Assembly (NCBI GenBank): GCA_045628865.1
Contig: JAZQQB010000009.1
Location: 24,340-88,339 of the forward strand
Reading direction: 5' to 3'
Origin: JAZQQB01 sp045628865
Lineage (GTDB): Bacteria > Bacillota > Clostridia > Lachnospirales > Lachnospiraceae
Length of the DNA stretch: 64,000 bases
Shown piece after piece: positions 59,724 through 64,000 of this stretch (position 1 is the stretch's first letter; every line of letters begins with the position of its first letter). A model generated the notes under the pieces. That model made no database searches. It saw only the letters and a list, made by a program, of their open reading frames with translations, and was not told the DNA's origin. The position numbers and the translations under genes were made by a program.

Positions 59724-60512
59724 ATGATTACGATGGAACATGTATGCAAATCGTACAGGATTGCAAAACGAAATGCAGGATTTGGTGAAGCCTGTAAGTC
59801 TTTTTTTCACCGGGAGTATGAGACTGTTCATGCTCTAAATGATGTCAGTTTTACCATTGAAGATGGTGAAATGGTTGGGTATATCGGACCTAACGGAGCT
59901 GGAAAAAGCTCAACGATCAAAATTCTAAGTGGAATATTAACACCGGACAGTGGCACTGTGCTTGTAGATGGAAGAGTTCCATACAAAAACAGGATTGCAC
60001 ATGTCAGTCAGATAGGAGTTGTTTTTGGACAACGCTCTCAGTTGTGGTGGGATGTTCCAGTCATTGATTCCTTTGAACTATTAAAGGATATTTATTCCAT
60101 TGATGATCCCAAGTACAAAGACAGTTTGGATGAATTAACAGAACTGCTGAATTTAGGAGAGTTATTAAAAACCCCGGCGCGTCAGCTTTCCCTAGGACAA
60201 AGAATGCGATGTGAGGTGGCAGCCTCTTTGTTACACAGACCAAAGATTTTATTTTTGGATGAGCCTACAATCGGATTGGATGCGGTTTCAAAATTAGCAG
60301 TCAGAGAATTTATTTTAAATCAGAATAAGGTTCATAAAACCACAGTTATTTTGACAACCCATGACATGCAGGATATTGAAGCTTTGGCAAGTCGAATCAT
60401 TCTCATAGGAAAGGGCCAGATCTTGATGGATGGGGGTTTAGAGAATATTCAGAAAGGAGATGTCAACATGGATGAGACAATTGCAGAATTGTATCGTTCT
60501 TATGACATATAA
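59724..60512 (+). CDS. ABC-2 type transporter, ATP-binding protein
   Basis: 262 residues. Walker A GPNGAGKSS, signature LSLGQRMR, Walker B ILFLDEPTIGLD, and H-loop TTHDMQD. The insertion after the start (SYRIAKRNAGFGEACKSFFHREYETVHALNDVSF) is typical of the ATPases that pair with pfam06182 (ABC2_membrane_6) permeases, two of which follow. AGGAGG precedes the ATG. Exports an unknown substrate. The stop overlaps the first permease start. Confidence 0.93.
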   Translation: MITMEHVCKSYRIAKRNAGFGEACKSFFHREYETVHALNDVSFTIEDGEMVGYIGPNGAGKSSTIKILSGILTPDSGTVLVDGRVPYKNRIAHVSQIGVVFGQRSQLWWDVPVIDSFELLKDIYSIDDPKYKDSLDELTELLNLGELLKTPARQLSLGQRMRCEVAASLLHRPKILFLDEPTIGLDAVSKLAVREFILNQNKVHKTTVILTTHDMQDIEALASRIILIGKGQILMDGGLENIQKGDVNMDETIAELYRSYDI

Positions 60513-61320
60513 TCCGATGAAAAAATATCTTTCTTTTTTTCGATTACGTTTTTCAACCGGGCTTCAGTACAGAGCTGCCGCCTGGGCAGGTGTTGTGACC
60601 CAATTTTTCTGGGGATTTATGCTGATTGCGACCTTTCATGTATTTTATAAAAGTAACCCGGAGGTTTTTCCCATGACTTTAGAAGCAACCAGTAACTATA
60701 TCTGGCTGCAGCAGGCATTTTTAGCATTTTTTTCTACGTGGATGATGGAAAATGAAATTTTTGATGTGATCAGCAATGGGAATCTGGCCTATGAGCTTTG
60801 CAGACCTATCCATGTGTATGATATGTGGTTTGCAAGAAGTATTGCAACAAGGATGTCGCGAGCGGTGCTTCGTTGTTTTCCGATACTGATCTTTGCCGGC
60901 TTTTTACCAAAGTCGTATGGTTTGACCATGCCAAAAGATCTGGTGCATTTTGTGTTGTTTGTATTTACATTATTATTGGGAGTGGCATTAACAGTGGCTT
61001 TTTGTATGCTGGTTTATGTGTTGACTTTTTTTACAATTTCGCCTCAAGGAATAAAAATTTTGGCCAGTTGTCTCGTGGAGTTCTTTGCAGGCGCTTTGAT
61101 TCCATTGCCGTTTTTCCCGGATGGTTTGCGAAAAGTGATGGAACTGTTACCATTTGCGTCTATGCAAAATGTTGCTCTGCGTATCTATAGTGGTGATTAT
61201 GGTTTTTCTGAAATGATCCGTGCAATGATTCTGCAGGTGATTTGGTTTGTCATCTTATTTGTTTCTGGCAGATGTTTGTGTGCATATGCTGAGAAAAAAG
61301 CAACAATACAGGGAGGTTGA
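60502..61320 (+). CDS. ABC-2 transporter permease 1 (ABC2_membrane_6 type)
   Basis: About 272 residues. The ATG at 60502 overlaps the ATPase stop, fitting translational coupling; upstream in-frame ATGs at 60460 and 60472 lie further inside the ATPase gene, and one at 60517 is also possible. Six predicted helices. Recognisable segments are RFSTGLQYRAAAWAGVVTQFFWG, WLQQAFLAFF and GALIPLPFFPDGLRKVMELLPFASM, typical of the pfam06182 family. Forms the channel with the next gene. Confidence 0.87.
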   Translation: MTYNPMKKYLSFFRLRFSTGLQYRAAAWAGVVTQFFWGFMLIATFHVFYKSNPEVFPMTLEATSNYIWLQQAFLAFFSTWMMENEIFDVISNGNLAYELCRPIHVYDMWFARSIATRMSRAVLRCFPILIFAGFLPKSYGLTMPKDLVHFVLFVFTLLLGVALTVAFCMLVYVLTFFTISPQGIKILASCLVEFFAGALIPLPFFPDGLRKVMELLPFASMQNVALRIYSGDYGFSEMIRAMILQVIWFVILFVSGRCLCAYAEKKATIQGG

Positions 61321-61327
61321 TAGAAAA

Positions 61328-62116
61328 ATGAGAAATTCGATTATGTTATATTTTCATTATGTTTCCATCATCGTTCGAAGTATGATGCAGTATAAAACCA
61401 GTTTTATATTAACCAGTGTGGGTCAGTTTTTGGCATCCTTTAGTGGATTTTTAACTGTATATTTTCTGTTTGAAAGATTCCATCAGTTAAATGGATATTC
61501 GTTTCAGGAAATCATATTGTGCTTTTCAGTGTTTCTATTGGAATATGCTCTTGCGGAAATGGTTGCCAGAGGTTTTGACTCTTTTTCTGGAATGGTAAGA
61601 AATGCAGAATTTGATAGAGTACTACTAAGACCAAGAAGTCCAGTTTTGCAGGTTTTAGGAAGTAAGTTTGAATTAACCAGAATCGGAAAAATGCTTCAGG
61701 CAGTGATCATGTTTGTTTATGCCATTATCACCAGTGGTATTGAATGGGATTTCTTCAGAATACTGACACTTATTTTTATGTTGATTGGTGGTTGTATTCT
61801 GTTTGCAGCTATTTTTATGATCCGTGCTGCTCTTTGCTTTTTTACCCTGGAAGGTTTGGAATTTATGAATGTGTTTACAGATGGAGCCAAGGAGTTTGGC
61901 AGATACCCATTTGAAATCTACGGTAAAAAAATGCTGTTTCTTACAACCTTTATCATTCCTTATGCGCTGGTACAGTACTATCCGTTGCTGTACATATTCG
62001 GTAAGGTAGATTCTGTCTTTTATGTGTTTATACCGTTGCTTGCAGGTCTTTTTGTTATTCCGGCATATTTACTTTGGCTAGTGGGAGTAAGACACTATAA
62101 ATCAAGTGGATCATGA
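61328..62116 (+). CDS. ABC-2 transporter permease 2 (ABC2_membrane_6 type)
   Basis: 262 residues from ATG 61328 with GGGAGG upstream, 7 bases after the previous stop. An in-frame ATG at 61247 lies inside the first permease and is rejected. Six predicted helices, with MQYKTSFILTSVGQFLASFSGF near the start and FDRVLLRPRSPVLQVLGSKFEL and KKMLFLTTFIIPYALVQYYP later, all typical of the second subunit of this exporter class. Confidence 0.87.
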   Translation: MRNSIMLYFHYVSIIVRSMMQYKTSFILTSVGQFLASFSGFLTVYFLFERFHQLNGYSFQEIILCFSVFLLEYALAEMVARGFDSFSGMVRNAEFDRVLLRPRSPVLQVLGSKFELTRIGKMLQAVIMFVYAIITSGIEWDFFRILTLIFMLIGGCILFAAIFMIRAALCFFTLEGLEFMNVFTDGAKEFGRYPFEIYGKKMLFLTTFIIPYALVQYYPLLYIFGKVDSVFYVFIPLLAGLFVIPAYLLWLVGVRHYKSSGS

Positions 62117-62267
62117 GGATATGGTAAAAAATTATCAGGTAAGCGTTTTGTAAAGAGAAATGATGTAAAAAAATCTTCTGCGTTTTGAACAAAAGGTTAA
62201 GAAAATGTGGAAAAAGATATCGTTTTTTATGAAAAAAGTGGAAAAGTGTCAGATTCAGATTTGCTCT

Positions 62268-62297
62268 TTGACAATTGCGTGGTGAAGCACCTATAAT
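62268..62297 (+). promoter_or_regulatory. Sigma-A-type promoter of guaA
   Basis: TTGACA (62268-62273) and TATAAT (62292-62297) are both perfect, with 18-base spacing. The leader to the ATG is ~60 bases and shows no purine riboswitch. Confidence 0.8.
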
Positions 62298-62363
62298 AGA
62301 TTTAGTTAAGTTTAAATTCAGATGATAAGAATCTGTAAAGCGTTTTTCGCAGAAGGAGCATAC

Positions 62364-63941
62364 ATGGAAAGAGAAATGGTAATCGTCATTGATTTTGGCG
62401 GTCAGTACAACCAGCTCGTTGCACGTCGTGTCAGAGAGTGTAACGTCTACTGTGAGATTTACTCTTACAAAACTGACATTCAGAAAATCAAGGAAATGAA
62501 TCCTAAGGGTATTATTTTAACAGGTGGTCCAAACAGTTGTTATGAAGAGGGCGCTCCTACATATACCAAAGAGTTATTTGAACTTGGAATTCCAGTATTA
62601 GGTCTTTGTTATGGTGCACAGCTTATGATGCACGTTCTTGGTGGTAAGGTTGAGAAGGCACCAGTGAGAGAATATGGTAAGACCAATACCTTTATAGATG
62701 GTAGCAAGGCTACATTATTTGCAGGTGTTTCCGATGAAACAGTAGTATGGATGAGTCATTTTGATTATATTTCAAAGACTGCACCAGGTTTTGAGATCAT
62801 TGCACATACAGCAGATTGTCCAGTGGCGGCTGCAGCTTGTGAAGACAAGAAGTTATATGCAATTCAGTTCCATCCAGAAGTTCTTCATACAGTACAGGGT
62901 AAAGAAATTTTATTTAACTTTGTACGTAATATCTGTCAGACACAGGGTTCATGGAGAATGGATTCCTTTGTTGAGAACGCAATCGAAGAGGTTCGAGCTA
63001 AAGTAGGCGATGGTAAGGTATTGCTTGCATTGTCAGGTGGAGTTGATTCTTCTGTTCTTGCTGCTTTACTTGCGAAAGCAATTGGTAAACAGCTTACCTG
63101 CGTATTTGTAGATCATGGTTTGCTTCGTAAAAATGAAGGCGATGAAGTAGAAGCTATTTTTGGACCTAAGGGTACCTTTGATATCAACTTTGTTCGTGTA
63201 AATGCTCAGGAAAGATATTATGGAAAGCTTGCTGGTGTAGAAGAACCAGAGCGTAAACGTAAGATCATCGGTGAAGAATTTATTCGTGTATTTGAAGAAG
63301 AAGCAAAGAAGATCGGTGCTGTTGATTTCTTAGCGCAGGGTACTATTTATCCTGACGTTGTAGAATCAGGTCTTGGTGGAGAATCTGCAGTGATCAAATC
63401 TCATCACAATGTAGGTGGATTACCAGAATTCGTTGATTTCAAAGATATCATCGAGCCACTTAGAAATCTTTTCAAGGATGAGGTTCGTCAGGCTGGTCTT
63501 GGGCTTGGACTTCCTGAGTTCCTTGTATATCGTCAGCCATTCCCAGGTCCAGGACTTGGAATTCGTATAATTGGAGAGGTTACAGCTGATAAGGTGAAGA
63601 TAGTTCAGGATTCTGATTATATCTACCGCGAAGAAGTTGATAAGGCTCTTAAGCAGTATAAAGAAGCTAATGGATGCGATGCACCTTGGATGCCTAACCA
63701 GTATTTTGCAGCTCTTTCTAATATGCGTTCGGTTGGAGTTATGCGTGATGAAAGAACCTATGCCTATGCAGTAGTTGTTCGTGCGGTTAGAACAATCGAC
63801 TTTATGACAGCTGAAGCAGCGGAGATTCCATTTGAAGTGCTCCAGACAGTAATGAGCCGAATCACCAATGAAGTAAAGGGTGTTAACAGAGTATTCTATG
63901 ATTTGACATCCAAGCCGCCTGGAACCATAGAGATGGAGTGA
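62364..63941 (+). CDS. guaA: GMP synthase (glutamine-hydrolysing)
   Basis: 525 residues from ATG 62364 with AAGGAG upstream; an in-frame ATG at 62322 lies in the leader. The class I glutamine amidotransferase domain has its nucleophile Cys in LGLCYGAQ and the His/Glu pair in FHPEV. The ATP pyrophosphatase loop is LSGGVDSSV, and the C-terminal dimer domain contains PFPGPGLGIRI and ends KPPGTIEME. It converts XMP to GMP in the cytoplasm. Confidence 0.97.
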   Translation: MEREMVIVIDFGGQYNQLVARRVRECNVYCEIYSYKTDIQKIKEMNPKGIILTGGPNSCYEEGAPTYTKELFELGIPVLGLCYGAQLMMHVLGGKVEKAPVREYGKTNTFIDGSKATLFAGVSDETVVWMSHFDYISKTAPGFEIIAHTADCPVAAAACEDKKLYAIQFHPEVLHTVQGKEILFNFVRNICQTQGSWRMDSFVENAIEEVRAKVGDGKVLLALSGGVDSSVLAALLAKAIGKQLTCVFVDHGLLRKNEGDEVEAIFGPKGTFDINFVRVNAQERYYGKLAGVEEPERKRKIIGEEFIRVFEEEAKKIGAVDFLAQGTIYPDVVESGLGGESAVIKSHHNVGGLPEFVDFKDIIEPLRNLFKDEVRQAGLGLGLPEFLVYRQPFPGPGLGIRIIGEVTADKVKIVQDSDYIYREEVDKALKQYKEANGCDAPWMPNQYFAALSNMRSVGVMRDERTYAYAVVVRAVRTIDFMTAEAAEIPFEVLQTVMSRITNEVKGVNRVFYDLTSKPPGTIEME

Positions 63942-64000
63942 CGGTTAGCTGTTACGACATGTCAATTTAAAATAGTATTGGCGGCGAAAGAAATTTCGCT

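Noticed and set aside
62117..62363. Purine riboswitch before guaA
   Set aside because: No three-way junction elements are seen; only a promoter and a short leader.

Overview
The window is a low-GC (roughly mid-30s percent by eye) stretch of chromosome from an anaerobic Firmicute, most likely a Lachnospiraceae-type Clostridium. Grounds: the gene families (YesM/YesN with an LplABC-type sugar importer, cellulose- and beta-glucan-directed secreted enzymes, PyrK/PyrD pair, ThyX instead of ThyA, a T-box upstream of ileS), strong AAGGAGG ribosome binding sites, and sporulation genes (spoIIID, a SpoIIQ-like gene with a sigma-F-type promoter, a SPOCS/LysM protein). Two sigma-D-type promoters suggest a motile organism. 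I see no rRNA, tRNA, CRISPR array, insertion sequence or prophage.

Layout. 1-0.7 kb: 3' end of a secreted cellulose-binding enzyme (ricin-type lectin, PQS-rich linker, CBM2). 0.87-5.6 kb: a five-gene cluster of largely unknown function (SPFH protein with three zinc ribbons, four-helix membrane protein, zinc-ribbon protein, coiled-coil protein with C-terminal membrane hairpin, 54-residue peptide). 5.6-9.1 kb: T-box leader and ileS. 9.3-15.9 kb: sensor kinase, AraC-type response regulator and a carbohydrate ABC importer without its own ATPase. 16.2-20.2 kb: pncB, a YjjG-like HAD phosphatase, an MBL-fold hydrolase and a two-lobed ThyX-like protein. 20.3-23.3 kb: a GHKL kinase and LytTR response regulator with nfeD and floA between them. 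23.5-29.8 kb: glgP, a PH-domain membrane protein on the minus strand, and an aconitase-family hydratase.

30-33.3 kb: REC-GGDEF cyclase, a calcium-binding-repeat protein behind a sigma-D-type promoter, and the SpoIIQ-like protein. 33.5-40.5 kb: a GH16 lipoprotein with four CBM4/9-like modules, then a GH9-like lipoprotein lying directly in front of ddl and murF. 40.5-46.1 kb: plsC (minus), pyrC-pyrK-pyrD and a SPOCS/LysM protein. 46.2-49.1 kb: ispE, a GntR/FCD regulator, a small acidic membrane protein, a YwiB-like protein and a minus-strand membrane protein. 49.3-54.8 kb: FKBP-type lipoprotein, asnS, a CwlO/PcsB-like NlpC/P60 hydrolase and a CapA-like protein (minus). 54.9-59.5 kb: AraC regulator, YfhO, AraC regulator, spoIIID (minus). 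59.7-64 kb: an ABC-2 exporter (ATPase plus two permeases) and guaA.

Points most worth attention: the SPFH/zinc-ribbon cluster and its terminal small peptide; a ThyX-like protein in which each half keeps a different part of the active-site signature; a GntR-type palindrome found downstream of the predicted start sites of both the ispE-gntR operon and the hydratase 19 kb away; nfeD-floA nested inside a two-component operon; sigma-D and sigma-F promoter matches; and a GH9-like protein that has lost its catalytic motif and sits in the ddl-murF operon. All function calls come from reading the sequence, with no database search.
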